Shown here: positions 17,698-30,000 of the stretch, piece by piece
Numbering within the stretch: position 1 is the first letter of the stretch
Layout: every line of letters starts with the position of its first letter
Source: Bacillota bacterium
Lineage (GTDB): Bacteria > Bacillota > Clostridia > Acetivibrionales > JAEZXR01
Direction: 5' to 3'
NCBI GenBank assembly: GCA_023419605.1
Contig: JAEZXR010000105.1
Span: forward strand, 62,001-126,000
Length of the DNA: 64,000 nucleotides
Made by a program: the position numbers and the translations under genes
The notes under the pieces: model-generated
What the model was told of the DNA's origin: nothing
What the model saw: only the letters and a program-made list of their open reading frames with translations
Database searches by the model: none

Positions 17698-18978
17698 ATG
17701 GGTTCATCATGCAGAAGAGTGGCAGTTACCGGAATGGGAATTATATGTTCCATAGGACATAATACGATGGAGTTTGGGAATTCCTTACGAAACGGAAGGA
17801 GCGGAATTGGTTTTTCCTGCTATGAAAAAAGCCATTCCCCTTTGGAAATTGGAGCCTATATAAAAGACTTTAATTTTATCCAGCACATGGGACGCTTCAC
17901 TGATGCGGCGAAGGAGCTCTCTCAAAGAGCGGTTCAATGCGCCCGCCGTTCTCCTTTTGCAGTGCAGGTATCTGCAGCTGCAGCTTTGGAAGCATGGGTT
18001 GCCGGAGAATTGATTGAAAAGCCTGTGGATGGGGAGCGGATAGGACTTATCACGGCAGGCAGCAATATTTCTCAGACCCATCATTACCAGATGGGTCTGA
18101 AGTATAAGGAATCACCGGACTATATAATGCCAAGCTATGCTGTGCAGTATAATGATTTTGATCATATCGGAACGCTGAGCGAGGTTTTCGGAATCAATGG
18201 GGAAGGCTTTACTGCCGGAGGTGCCTCGGCCAGCGGGAATGTCGGCATTATTAAGGGGTTCCAAATGGTGGAAAATGGAATGGCGGATGTTTGTCTTGTC
18301 ATAGGCTCACTGGCAGATTTATCTCCTGTAGAAATTCAAAGCTTTATAAATTTAGATGCTATGGGAGGGAAACGCTTCAGGGAACAGCCGGAGAAGGCCT
18401 GCAGACCCTTTGATGCAGAGCATGAAGGGTTTATATATGGGCAGGCAGGCGCATGCCTTATCCTTGAATCCATGGATTCGGCAGAGAGAAGGGGCATTGT
18501 GCCCTATGCCGAAATTTTGGGCGGGTCGATGGTACTGGATGGGAATCGGCTGTCGAACCCGAATAAAAGCGGGGAAATGAGGGCTATGGAATACGCTCTC
18601 GAAAAATCAGCAATAGAAAGAAATCAGATTGGCTATATCAATGCACACGGCACTTCAACGCCCCTAGGAGACAGGGTTGAACTGGAGGCGATACGTGATG
18701 TTTTTGGTCCGAGCCTTTCTACTATATGGATTAATTCGACAAAAGGGCTGACAGGTCACTGTTTGTATTCGGCTGGGATGGTAGAGGCTATTGCTTCCAT
18801 AATTCAAATGCAGGAGGGCTTCCTGCATCCGAATATCAATCTGGATAACCCCATTGCAGAAGGCTACAGGTTCAGTCCGAAAACACGAATTGCGGCAGAT
18901 CTGCAATATGTTATGAGTAACTCCTTTGGCTTTGGAGGCATAAATACAAGTATTGTCTTAAAAAGGATGGGTGGATGA
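17698..18978 (+). CDS. decarboxylating ketosynthase of the beta-branching cassette
   Basis: A 426-aa KS homologue. The active-site Cys is replaced: GGASASGN has Ser177 where condensing enzymes have Cys. The His motifs remain (NAHGTSTPLGD; GLTGHCLYSAG). This is the signature of PksF-type enzymes that decarboxylate malonyl-ACP to acetyl-ACP. ATG at 17698 behind GAAAGGAA is chosen over an upstream TTG at 17680. Its stop overlaps the next start (ATGATG). Confidence 0.92.
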   Translation: MGSSCRRVAVTGMGIICSIGHNTMEFGNSLRNGRSGIGFSCYEKSHSPLEIGAYIKDFNFIQHMGRFTDAAKELSQRAVQCARRSPFAVQVSAAAALEAWVAGELIEKPVDGERIGLITAGSNISQTHHYQMGLKYKESPDYIMPSYAVQYNDFDHIGTLSEVFGINGEGFTAGGASASGNVGIIKGFQMVENGMADVCLVIGSLADLSPVEIQSFINLDAMGGKRFREQPEKACRPFDAEHEGFIYGQAGACLILESMDSAERRGIVPYAEILGGSMVLDGNRLSNPNKSGEMRAMEYALEKSAIERNQIGYINAHGTSTPLGDRVELEAIRDVFGPSLSTIWINSTKGLTGHCLYSAGMVEAIASIIQMQEGFLHPNINLDNPIAEGYRFSPKTRIAADLQYVMSNSFGFGGINTSIVLKRMGG

Positions 18979-20210
18979 TGGAAGTAGGAATTGAAGCACT
19001 AAACTTTTATGGTGGTCCTGCCTATATTGATGTCCGGACTATTTTTGAGGAACGCGGCCTGGACCTTGACCGTTTTAATAATCTTATGCTGGTAAAAAAA
19101 TCGGTAGGGGCTCCCTGTGAGGATGCGGTCACAAACGGTGTAAATGCCGCAAAACCGATTATTGATCGATTGAGTCAGGAAGAGAAAAATAAAATTGAAC
19201 TGGTGATTACCTGCAGCGAGTCCGGCGTGGATTTTGGAAAATCAATGAGTACCTATGTACATGACTGCCTGGGACTCAACCGCAAGTGCAGGCTGTTTGA
19301 GCTCAAACAGGCTTGCTATGGCGGGACCGCAGGTCTTCAGATGGCCAGCTGCTTTGTTGCATCCCAGGCCTCTTACGGGGCGAAAGCATTAGTGATCGCG
19401 ACTGATGTTGCAAGGGCTGCCGTCAAATATACCTATGGTGAGCCCTCCCAGTCCGTCGGCGCTGTTGCCATGCTGGTCAGTGACAAGCCGCAGGTTCTCG
19501 AACTGGATTTTGGTGCAAACGGGTATTATGGTTATGAAGTAATGGATGCATGCCGGCCCTTGGCGGAGGTGGAGCTTGGAAATCCTGACCTGTCGCTGCT
19601 TTCTTATCTCGATTGCCTCGAAAACAGCTATGCAGCTTATGCAGAAAAGGTAGAAGGAGCGGATTTCAGGGAGACTTTCGACTACCTGGTGTTCCATACG
19701 CCCTTTGCAGGTATGGTGAAAGGCGGTCACCGCAAATTGATGCGCCAGCTTTGCCGTGTTAGTTCCGCTGAGACCGAAAAGGATTTTGAACGGAGAGTGA
19801 TGCCTGCCATAAAGTACTGCCAGGAGGTTGGAAACGTATATTCAGCCTCGGTTTATTTAGCACTTTGCAGCTTGATCGACCATATAGAAGTAGACAGCGC
19901 AAAGCGGCTAGGATTGTTTTCCTACGGCTCAGGCTGTTCCTCGGAATTTTACAGCGGGGTGATCACACCGGTTTCAAAAGCAATTGTCAGGGAAATGCGA
20001 ATTAAAGAAGAGCTTTCCAGGCGGTACAGGCTGACAATGGAGGAGTATGACAAGCTGTTGGATTTGAATATGGAATGGATTTTTGGGGTAAAGGACAAAG
20101 CCATGGATTTTTCCAGCTTTTCGAAGATATATGAGCATTTCTTCGAGGGGAGAGGGCTTCTGGTTCTAAAGCAGGTGAATGATTTCCACAGGGAATATGC
20201 ATGGAGTTGA
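18975..20210 (+). CDS. HMG-CoA-synthase homologue for beta-branching
   Basis: A 411-aa enzyme of the PksG type. It adds the acetyl unit from the free ACP to the beta-keto group of the ACP-bound chain. It has ELKQACYGGTAGLQ with the acyl-accepting Cys114, the acid NSYAAYAEK region, and VFHTPFAGMVKGGHRK with the catalytic His. It overlaps the decarboxylating KS by four bases, so the pair is translationally coupled. Product is an HMG-like intermediate, passed to ECH1. Confidence 0.94.
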   Translation: MMEVGIEALNFYGGPAYIDVRTIFEERGLDLDRFNNLMLVKKSVGAPCEDAVTNGVNAAKPIIDRLSQEEKNKIELVITCSESGVDFGKSMSTYVHDCLGLNRKCRLFELKQACYGGTAGLQMASCFVASQASYGAKALVIATDVARAAVKYTYGEPSQSVGAVAMLVSDKPQVLELDFGANGYYGYEVMDACRPLAEVELGNPDLSLLSYLDCLENSYAAYAEKVEGADFRETFDYLVFHTPFAGMVKGGHRKLMRQLCRVSSAETEKDFERRVMPAIKYCQEVGNVYSASVYLALCSLIDHIEVDSAKRLGLFSYGSGCSSEFYSGVITPVSKAIVREMRIKEELSRRYRLTMEEYDKLLDLNMEWIFGVKDKAMDFSSFSKIYEHFFEGRGLLVLKQVNDFHREYAWS

Positions 20211-20234
20211 CGCGGAGGGCAAGGATGGTGAAAC

Positions 20235-21011
20235 ATGCAGTATAATACCTTACTAATCGAAAATAAGAATCCAATCCTTTATGTAACCATGAACCGTCCG
20301 CAAAGTCAAAACAGTATCAATGCGGAGCTGCTTCTGGAATTGAATGCGGTACTGGACGCTGCGGAGAATGACAGGGGACTGAAAGTATTGGTGATACGGG
20401 GGCAAGGAGGGTATTTTTGCAGAGGCATGGACTTCGAATTGATTTCAAATGGAGAAGGGATGGGGGATACGAATGAGGGCGATATGTTTACAAGGCTTTA
20501 CTCCCAGACCTTACGCCGGATATCGCTGATCCCCAGGGTCATTATATCCTTGATTGAAGGGCAGGCAATGGCAGGAGGGGTAGGACTTGCAGCGGCAAGT
20601 GACCTTGTTGTAGCGACCCCGAATTCGGAATTTTCCTTATCCGAAGCATTATGGGGATTGCTGCCTGCAATGGTTTCGCCTTACTTGATCAGAAGGGTAG
20701 GATTCCAAAAAGCCTACGCCATGACATTGACAACGATGCCGGTATCGGCGGAGAAAGCGTATGAAATGCATCTTGTTGATGAACTCAGCGAAAACCCTGA
20801 AATGGCACTGAGAAAGCTGTGCCAGAGGCTTAATAGGGTTGAGCCCGATACCATAAAGGATTTGAAGTCTTTCTTCAGAAGGATGTGGATTATATCGGAT
20901 GAAATGGAATTGGAAGCTGCGGACGAATCCTTCCGGCTGTTTTCAAAGCCACAGATAAGGGACAATATCGTGAATTTTGTTGTAAATAAAAAATTTCCAT
21001 GGGATAAATAG
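20235..21011 (+). CDS. enoyl-CoA hydratase homologue ECH1 (dehydrating)
   Basis: A 258-aa crotonase-fold protein resembling PksH. It has MNRPQSQNSINAELL, GYFCRGMDF and GQAMAGGVGLAAASDLV forming the oxyanion hole, SEALWGLLPAMVSPYLIRR, and a C-terminus ending KKFPWDK. PksH-type enzymes dehydrate the HMG-type intermediate to the glutaconyl form. The matching decarboxylase ECH2 is not free-standing here; it is a domain of PKS2. Confidence 0.9.
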   Translation: MQYNTLLIENKNPILYVTMNRPQSQNSINAELLLELNAVLDAAENDRGLKVLVIRGQGGYFCRGMDFELISNGEGMGDTNEGDMFTRLYSQTLRRISLIPRVIISLIEGQAMAGGVGLAAASDLVVATPNSEFSLSEALWGLLPAMVSPYLIRRVGFQKAYAMTLTTMPVSAEKAYEMHLVDELSENPEMALRKLCQRLNRVEPDTIKDLKSFFRRMWIISDEMELEAADESFRLFSKPQIRDNIVNFVVNKKFPWDK

Positions 21012-21072
21012 AGCTGGTTTTACAATGAGAAATTTAGATGTTATGCAGTATTGTTATTGAGGTGGGGTCAAT

Positions 21073-24000
21073 ATGAGAGAAAAAGCACAAGTGTTAAAGG
21101 GATTGAAGGAAAGAAAAAGCAGCAGTGATAAGAGGGACAGAAAACAGCAGAAAAATGCTGGTTCAATAAATAACGGAGATATTGCAATTGTTGGCGTATC
21201 CTGCCGTTTTCCGGGAGCCAACGATTGCAGTGAGTTTTGGAGGAACCTTGAAAACGGGGTAGACTCAATTACTGAAGTACCATCGGATCGGTGGGAATTT
21301 GATCCATACTATTCGGCCAATCCTAACGAAACCAATACCAGTATTACGAAAAAGGGCGGATTAATTGACAATGCCTATTCGTTTGACAACCGCTTTTTTA
21401 ATATCTCGCCTGCCGAGGCAGTAAATCTGGACCCTCAGCAGCGGGTATTCCTGGAGGAAGCATGGCGTTGCATAGAGGACTCCGGGGAACCCCTTGCAAA
21501 GCTCCGGGAAATGAAAACGTCAGTGTTCGTAGGAGCGACGCCATTGGAATTTTATAATGATATCAATACCCCAGGGCTTGAGACGAACTACTATACAGCC
21601 GGGGGCATTTATTATTTTATGATTCCCAACAGGGTTTCTTATTTCCTGGGACTTTCAGGCGAAAGCAAGACAGTTGATACAGGCTGCTCCTCTGCTTTGG
21701 TTGCCCTCCATGATGCCAAGCTTTCGTTGATTTCAGGGAGAAGCGATTATGCTATGGTGGCAGGGGTCAATATGCACTTGTCCGCCTTTAAGCACATTAT
21801 ATGGTCGAAGAACAGGATTATCAGCCCGGACGGGAAATGCAAGACCTTTGACCAGGCTGGAGACGGCATGGTACCTGGAGAAGGCGTTGGGGTACTGCTG
21901 TTAAAGCCTTTGAAAAAAGCTGTTGAGGATAATAACCACATATATGGTGTAATAAAAGGTATTTCCGTCAACCACGGAGGGAAAGCGGCATCGGTTTCCG
22001 CACCCAGGGTGGATGCACAACGGGATGTGATTCTGGCAGCACTGCAAGATGCGGGGATTGGCGCTGATACCGTAAGTTACGTGGAAGCCCATGGGACCGG
22101 CACTATGCTGGGCGATCCCATTGAAGTGGAGGGCCTGACAAAGGCATTCCGGCAGTATACAAGCGATACCGGTTTTTGCAAAATCGGTTCGGTAAAGACC
22201 AACATCGGGCATACGATTTCCACAGCAGGAATTGCAGGTATCATTAAAGTGCTTCTAATGCTCAAAGCAAAAAAGATCCCCCCTTCACTGCATATAACTG
22301 CAAGCAATCCTATTATTGACTTTGACCGTACCCCTTTTACAATAGCCACCCAGCTTTGCGATTGGGAAAGACAGGATAAAGCAATCCCTTTGAGAGCGGG
22401 AGTCAGCTCCTTCGGATTTGGCGGTGTGAATTCTCATGTGATCATTGAGGAATTCAAACAGGAGGATTATTTTGAAAGGACCAGGGAGGAGGGGGAGACG
22501 GAACTGTTTGCCCTTTCTGCAAAGACCCTTGAAAGCCTTAAAGAGATAGTTTCTGAATGGGAGAGCTATACCAATAGCGAGGCCTTTACTGTAAATAATT
22601 TGCAGGATATCTGCTTCACCCTTCTTACAGGAAGGTCAGCCTTCCCATACAGGATTGGGAAAACGGTAAAAAACAAGGAACAGCTTAAGGATTATCTGAA
22701 AACCCTTGATATAAGTACAGCCCATAAGGTTTCGAACTGCCAGCGGTGCCTGGTAATCGGAGAGCCCAGCTTGAAGGGTTATAAAAAACTGAAGCAGGAC
22801 TTCAAGCATTCACTTTTCGAAAGCAAGCTGGATGAATTGTCAAAGCTGCTGGAGAAGGGCGGAGCTTCAGTAGAAATAACAGAAGGCTTATATAAGGATG
22901 CCTGGGATGAAAATCTAAAACCGCTGTATCTTTTTATGATCAGCTATGCCTTTCTGGCAGTCATCATAGAGGCCGGTTTTGTACCCGACGCTGTAGCGGG
23001 TAAAAAGGCAGGCATATGGACGAGCCTGGCATTAAGCGGTGTCCTGGGTGTAGAAGATGTACTGATGGTCCTTGCAGGCAAAAAGGATATGGAAGATATA
23101 AAGGCAGCAAGGCCGAAATATCCGCTGGTTGACCCTATAGGAGGCAGTATCATCAAACCCTGCTATTTTGATGAAGGCTATCTACGTCTCCTTTTACAGG
23201 AGACTGAAATAAGCAGCACTCTGTTGAAGGGCTATGCAAACAAAGCCCGTACAATTTATGAAAACCAATATACTTTTAAGAAATACATCGAGGAATGGGA
23301 AGAAGAATTCAAGAAATATAAACTGGACCTTATAAAAATGTTATATGACAGCCAATGGCTTATGTCGGATGCAAGCCAGTTTAAAAAAGAAAAGCTGTTA
23401 TTCCTTCTGGCCGTTATGAGTTCCTTGAAGAAACTGAATAAAAAATGGAATTTGTCCCAGGAGAAGCTTCTGGAGGATCCAAGAATCTATGAGCTTCTGG
23501 ATTTGATGATTGATGATGCCTTGCCGAAGGAAACGCTGGTAGACCTTCTTGTTTCCGGAAATCTCGATTATAAAGCAGCCGTCGGATTTTTGAACACACG
23601 CCTTCAAAGTGTCAAACTGGAAGGACCGTACGAAATTCTGTCCGGCAGGAATGCTGCCTTGAATGAAATAGGTGATGTTGCAGCCTGGATCAGAGCGGCT
23701 GCGGAGAAATCCGGAATTCCTGAAGCAGAAGGTATGTCCACTGTACTGTTTGGAGAAAGCACAGGGGAGGACAAAAAAAATACAGCTGTTGCATTTGACT
23801 TGCAGGGTGAATTTGAAAGGGGCTACAAACAGTTTTTACTGGATTTGTGGCTGAACGGAGTGGAAATAAAATGGGAAACCCTTTATACCAACCGGAATTG
23901 TTTTAGGCTTTCCCTGCCTTTATATGCATTCAAGCGGGAAGTATTCAGGCTCCGACAGGGTACGACCCGGCAGGAATACAGCGTCGGCAGATTGCATCCG

Positions 24001-27000
24001 CTTCTGGATGCCAATGTTTCTACACTGGAGGAGCAAAAGTTTGTATTGAAGCTCACCGGTAAGGAATTTTTTATGTCCGACCATATCGTAGCCGACAAAA
24101 AAACTCTTCCAGGCGCGGCCTATATTGAAATGGCACGTGCCGCCGGAGAGCTTTCAGGCGGAAAAAAAGTAGCAAAGCTGAAAAATATTGTTTGGGTGAA
24201 GCCTATTACCCTGGATGAGGGTAGGAAAGAAGTCTTTATAAGCCTTTATCCCGGGGCAGGAGCGGTAGAGTTTGAAATGACCGCCAGGGAAAGCAGGGGC
24301 GAACCTGCACTTTGCGCCCAGGGAAAATTGGTTTATGAAAGCGCCGATTCGAAGCGGGATGCCGGTAAATGCGATCTGGAGCAGTTGAAAAGCCGCTGCG
24401 CGGGATATAAGCAGAAGCAGGAGTGCTACCGGATGTTTAATGCGATGGGATTGCGCTACGGAGAAGCTTTCCAGCCCGTGGAGGAAATCTATTTAGGGCA
24501 GGGTGAAGCCTTGGCGCGGCTTGAGCTTCCTTCCGGCTTGAAAAACATGTTTTCGGAATTTAACCTTCATCCTACTTTACTGGATGGTGCACTGCAGGCA
24601 GTGGTATGCCTTGCGGCAGCGGATGCCTTTCAGGACAGGAAGCCTCTTTATCTGCCCTTTACTGTAGGTGAAGTTGAAATAATGGAAGCCGTAAGTACAA
24701 TATGCTATGCCCATGTTTCGGAAGAGAAGGCAAATGGAAATAAGGGTAAAGACATGCAGACCTTCCATGTTGCGCTGATGGATGAAAAAGGGAACGAATT
24801 GGTGAGAGTGAAGGACTTTACGGTAAGAGTTGTGGAGGCCGGTGAAGAAAAACAGTCTTCGGTAACACTGGCAAAAAGCATATGGCAAAACGATCCCTGC
24901 AGTTTTATAAAAGATAAACATAAATGGTCTGGAAACATCCTTCTTTTAGATACTCCGGAAAAGCTTCATTACGGTTTTGACAAAATAAAGGACGAGGGCT
25001 TGGGCGTGAATATGCAGCTTGCCTGCGTAAAATACGGGGAAGCCTTTGAGGACCATGGCGGCGGGAGGTTTACCATAAACTCCGAAAACAGCGGAGACTA
25101 TGAAAAGCTGTTTGCAATGCTCAAACAGCAAGGCTTACTGCCGGAAAAAGTCATACTTGGGTGCCCGGTAAAGGATGGGGGTACAACGTCTGATGATCTG
25201 GAGAAGGGGCTAAAAGCATCGGTTTTTACGGCTTTCCGCTTTGTAAAATCCTTGCTGGCGATAAAACCTGAAAATCCGGTTAGAATACTTTTCCTCTATG
25301 AAGAAAGCTCCAGGGGGAATAGCCCGATTTACGCTGCCATGGAAGGATTCTTCCGGACAGCCATGAAAGAAAACTCAAAATTGTCGTTCAAAGCTATCGG
25401 AGCAGGCAGCGATATACAATCCTTCCATGGCAACCTCATGGATTGTTTGCTTTATGAGATGTACGATGACAGTGCTGTGGGGGTCCGCTATACCGATGCA
25501 GGAAGGCAGATCAAGATAAACCGGGAAGAGCAAACGGATACGGGTAAAAATAGCTTAGGGCCTGGATTACTGAAAAAAGGCGGTGTGTATCTCATTACCG
25601 GCGGGGCAGGCGGTCTGGGGCTGATTTTTGCCGGATACCTCACCGAAAGTTATAAGGCGAAAGTCATTCTTACGGGAAGATCGCAGCCCGGCGATGATGT
25701 GAAAGAAAAGATTTCGAAACTCCACCTGAATGGAGGAGAGATTTTATATATTCAAGCGGATATCAGCCAAAAAGATGGAGTAGAAGCGCTGATTGAAGCG
25801 ATAAAGCAGAGATACGGTGAACTCAATGGCATCATCCATAGTGCAGGGATTGTAAAGGATGCCTATATCGTGAATAAATCCCAGAGTGAAATGCAAGCAG
25901 TGCTGGCTCCCAAAGTGGCAGGGACGGTTTTCCTGGATGAAGCTACAAAAGGTGAAGATCTGGATTTCTTTGTCATGTTTTCCTCCGTTATCTCCATTCT
26001 GGGAAACCCAGGGCAATGCGATTATGCTTATGCCAATAGCTTCATGGACCATTATTCCTTTTTAAGGGAGTCCTACCGCAGGGAAGGAAAGCGGTCAGGA
26101 AAGACCCTGTCCATCAACTGGCCTCTTTGGAAGGATGGCGGGATGAAAGTCGACGATAGTACAAGGATACTGATGGAAAAAACCATCGGCATGAAGCCCA
26201 TGGGCACCTCAGCAGGGCTGGAGGCTTTTGAAAAGGGCCTTATGGGTGAGGAATGCAGCTTGGTCGTGGTAGAAGGGAGTAAACCTAAGATTCTTAGTTC
26301 CCTGGGGATTTTGAAGGAAAAGGGGCCTGGTTCAATTGCCGTACAGGGGAAACCGCAGGGGATTGATCACAAAAAGCTTATGGAAAAGCTGCATGAGCAT
26401 TTAACCGGTATGATAAGCAAAATATTGAATTTGCCCACGGAAGAAATCGACCTGGATGGAGACAAGAGTGAATACGGCTTTGACTCCATAACCATCAATG
26501 AATTTATAAACCATGTGAATGAGGAATTTGGGTTGGATATTATTCCGCCTGTATTTTTCGAACATTCCACCGTCGGAGCTTTTGCGCAGCACTTGCTAGA
26601 GAGGTATTCCAGTCAGTTGTCGGCGCGTTATGCTCTGGAAACCGCCAGGGTGGCTGCCGCCGGTGAGGATGAAGGAGAAGGATTCGAAGCGGATGCCGGC
26701 ATAAATGAGGATATCCTGGTAAAAAATATCGGTAAGGAACTGGTGGCCGGAGTTTCCGAAATACTTAAAATTGACGAAAAAGAGCTCGATGCCGATATGG
26801 AAATCAGCCAGTTCGGTTTTGACTCCATTTCCCTGACCGAGATGAGCAATTACCTGAATGAATTATATAATACCTCAGTGATGCCTTCGGATTTCTTTGA
26901 ATACCCAACACTGGAGGGATTCGCGAAATACATGGTTAAAAAATACAGGGATAAGCTTACAGGTTTTTACGAGGACACTCCCAGAGAAGTAAAGCCCCTG

Positions 27001-30000
27001 CAGCGCACCAGAGCTGCCGTACAAACCTGGGAGAAAAATAATGCCACAATCCCTCTGGAACCCACCTCCCGTCTCGAAACCGTAAAAGAATATGAGGACG
27101 AGCCTGTGGCGGTGATCGGAATCAGTGCAAAGATGCCCCTGTCCGAAGATGCGGATGCCTTCTGGAGCAACATTTTGGACGGTGTGGATATGGTCACCGA
27201 GATTCCCAAAGACCGGTGGGATTGGGAGAAGTTTTACGGAGATCCCTTAAGGGAGCCCAATAAGACAAACATTAAATGGGGCGGATTTATGAAGGATGCC
27301 GACAAATTTGATGCGGCATTTTTCGAAATACCTCCCATGGAAGCACAGTTGATGGACCCACAGCAAAGGGTGTTTCTGGAGACGGCATGGAAAGCCATTG
27401 AAGATGCCGGGTATAATGTATCGGATTTGTCCGGCTCCAAGACCGGCGTATTTGTTGGGGTTTCAACCTGGGATTACAGTGAGCAGCTTGCATTGAAGCA
27501 GGGGGACATTCAAGCCCATACTTCAACGGGGACGGTGCATTCCATTCTTGCAAACAGGATATCCTACCTGCTGAACCTGCACGGTCCCAGTGAACCTGTA
27601 GATACTGCATGCTCCAGTTCCCTTGTGGCTGTATACCGTGCTGTGGAAGCCCTGAGAGCGGGAGACTGCCATATGGCCATTGCAGGCGGGGTCAATGTCA
27701 TCAGCAGTCCGACGCTGTATATATCTTTCAGCAAGGCTGGCATGCTGAGCAAGGACGGAAGATGCAAAACCTTCGATAAAGATGCCAATGGGTATATTCG
27801 GGGCGAAGGGGCCGGGGCGGTCATTCTTAAACCCCTGAGCAAGGCAAAGGCAGACGGAGACCGTATTTATGCAGTTATAAGGGGGATGGCGGTGAATCAT
27901 GGCGGCCATGCCAATTCCTTAACGGCACCAAATCCCAATGCCCAGACTGAACTCATAGCCACTGCATGGAAAAGAGCCGGAATCAAGCCCACCAGGGCTG
28001 CCTATATCGAAGCCCATGGAACCGGCACAAGCCTTGGGGACCCCATTGAAATTAACGGCTTGAAGAAAGCCTTTGAGCAATTATACAGTGAATGGAATCT
28101 GACAGGGGCTACACCGAATTCTTGCGGAATCGGTTCTGTTAAGACAAACATAGGACATCTGGAAGCTGCTGCAGGCATCGCGGGCTTGATCAAGCTGATT
28201 CTTGCCATGAAGCACGGTGTCATCCCCGGAAACCTGCATTTTAAAGAACTGAACCCCTATATCAAATTGGAGGGAAGTCCCTTCTATATCGTAAACAAAA
28301 ACACCGTATGGGAGTCTCCAAAGGACGAGCAAAACAGGCCTTTGCCGCGCTGCGCAGGGGTTAGCTCTTTTGGCTTCGGAGGAGTGAATGCCCATATTGT
28401 CCTGGAAGAATATAACGATAACCGGAGTGCTGCCGAGGACACGCAAAACGCTCCGCAGGTTATCGTAATGTCTGCACGGAATGAAGAAAGGCTTCGGGTC
28501 TATGCCCAAAACCTTTCCGCCTACCTGGAGAATACCCTCAGCTCTGCAGAGAATGGAAACGGCAGCCTGCAGGGACATATTCTTAACGGTTTGGCTGAGA
28601 TCGCTTCAGCCATAATGAATGTTGACGTGAAGGAAATCGATACAGAAGAAAGTCTGCTGGAATCGGGTATGGACTATGTGGGGCTTACACGGCTTGCCGG
28701 AGAAATCAACCGCAGGTACAGCCTTGATACCAGTGACAGACTCCTGGCGGAACATAGCTCCCTTGCTGCTATTACAGCTTATCTGGAGAAAAACCATGCA
28801 GACCGGTTTGATGCAGACCGGAAGCCTGCCGGCACAAAGGAAAGGGAGAACAGGGAAGAATTCAACCTTACGGATATTGCCTACACGTTGCAGGTCGGCA
28901 GGAAGCCCATGGAGGAACGCCTGGCTCTTGTGGTAAGCAGTGTCGGTGAATTAAAGGAAAAACTTCATCGGTTTGCGCAGGGAGAGCAGGATTTTGAAGG
29001 ATTGTACAGAGGAAGCATAAAAACAGCCAGGGCAAAATCCTCCCCGCTTGTGGAAGGCAAGGTAGGGGAAGAGTTCATAAAAATGATACTATGGGAAAAA
29101 GACTGCGGCAAGCTGGCCTACCTGTGGGTTAACGGAGTCAATATCGACTGGAAGAAGGTTCACGGGGAACCGCAGGCAAGGAAGATATCACTGCCGACCT
29201 ATCCTTTCGAAAGGAAACGCTATTGGATTTCCGAAGGGGAAGGGATCAAATCAGAGGCCGGGTATGGCAGGGTAAGTTCTTCCATTCATCCCTTGATTGA
29301 TGAGAATATATCGGATTTACAGGAACAGCGCTATCGAAAGGCTTTCACCGGAGAGGAGTTCTATCTCACCGACCACCGGGTGCAGGACATGAATGTCCTG
29401 CCAGGCGTTGTCCATCTGGAGATGGCAAGGGCTGCCGGAAGCCTTGCGGGAGGCAGAAATGTGAAGTGCTTAAGGAACATAACCTGGGTAAGGCCGGTGA
29501 AGGTTTCGGAAGGTGTGAAGGAGGTCCTGATCAGCCTTTATCCTTCAGGAACCGATGCAGTGTTTGAAATTGGAACCGTATCGGAAAATGGCGGAAGGAT
29601 GGTTTATTCACAGGGTGAAATTTGCTTTGAAGGACAAAAAGAAACCAAAGACAAGGGGGAAAGCATTCCTGTTGAAGATATAAGGAAACGCTGTACAGCC
29701 CGGATGACAGGGGAAGAATGCTATAACCTGTTCGGCAGGGCAGGAATCGATTACGGCAGTTCCTTCCGGGTCATAAGGGAGATGTTCATCGGAAACGGGG
29801 AAGTACTCACACATCTTGTACCTTCAGGAACAGCAAAAACAAATGCAGATGGCTTTGGACTCCATCCGGCCATTCTGGATGGGGCATTTCAATCCGTTTT
29901 AGGTATGTTCGGCAGCACCCAGGACAATGCGTACCTGCCGTATAACTTGCAGGAAATAGAAATTTACCGGGAAGTGGCAGGCGAGTGCTATGTGCATGTA

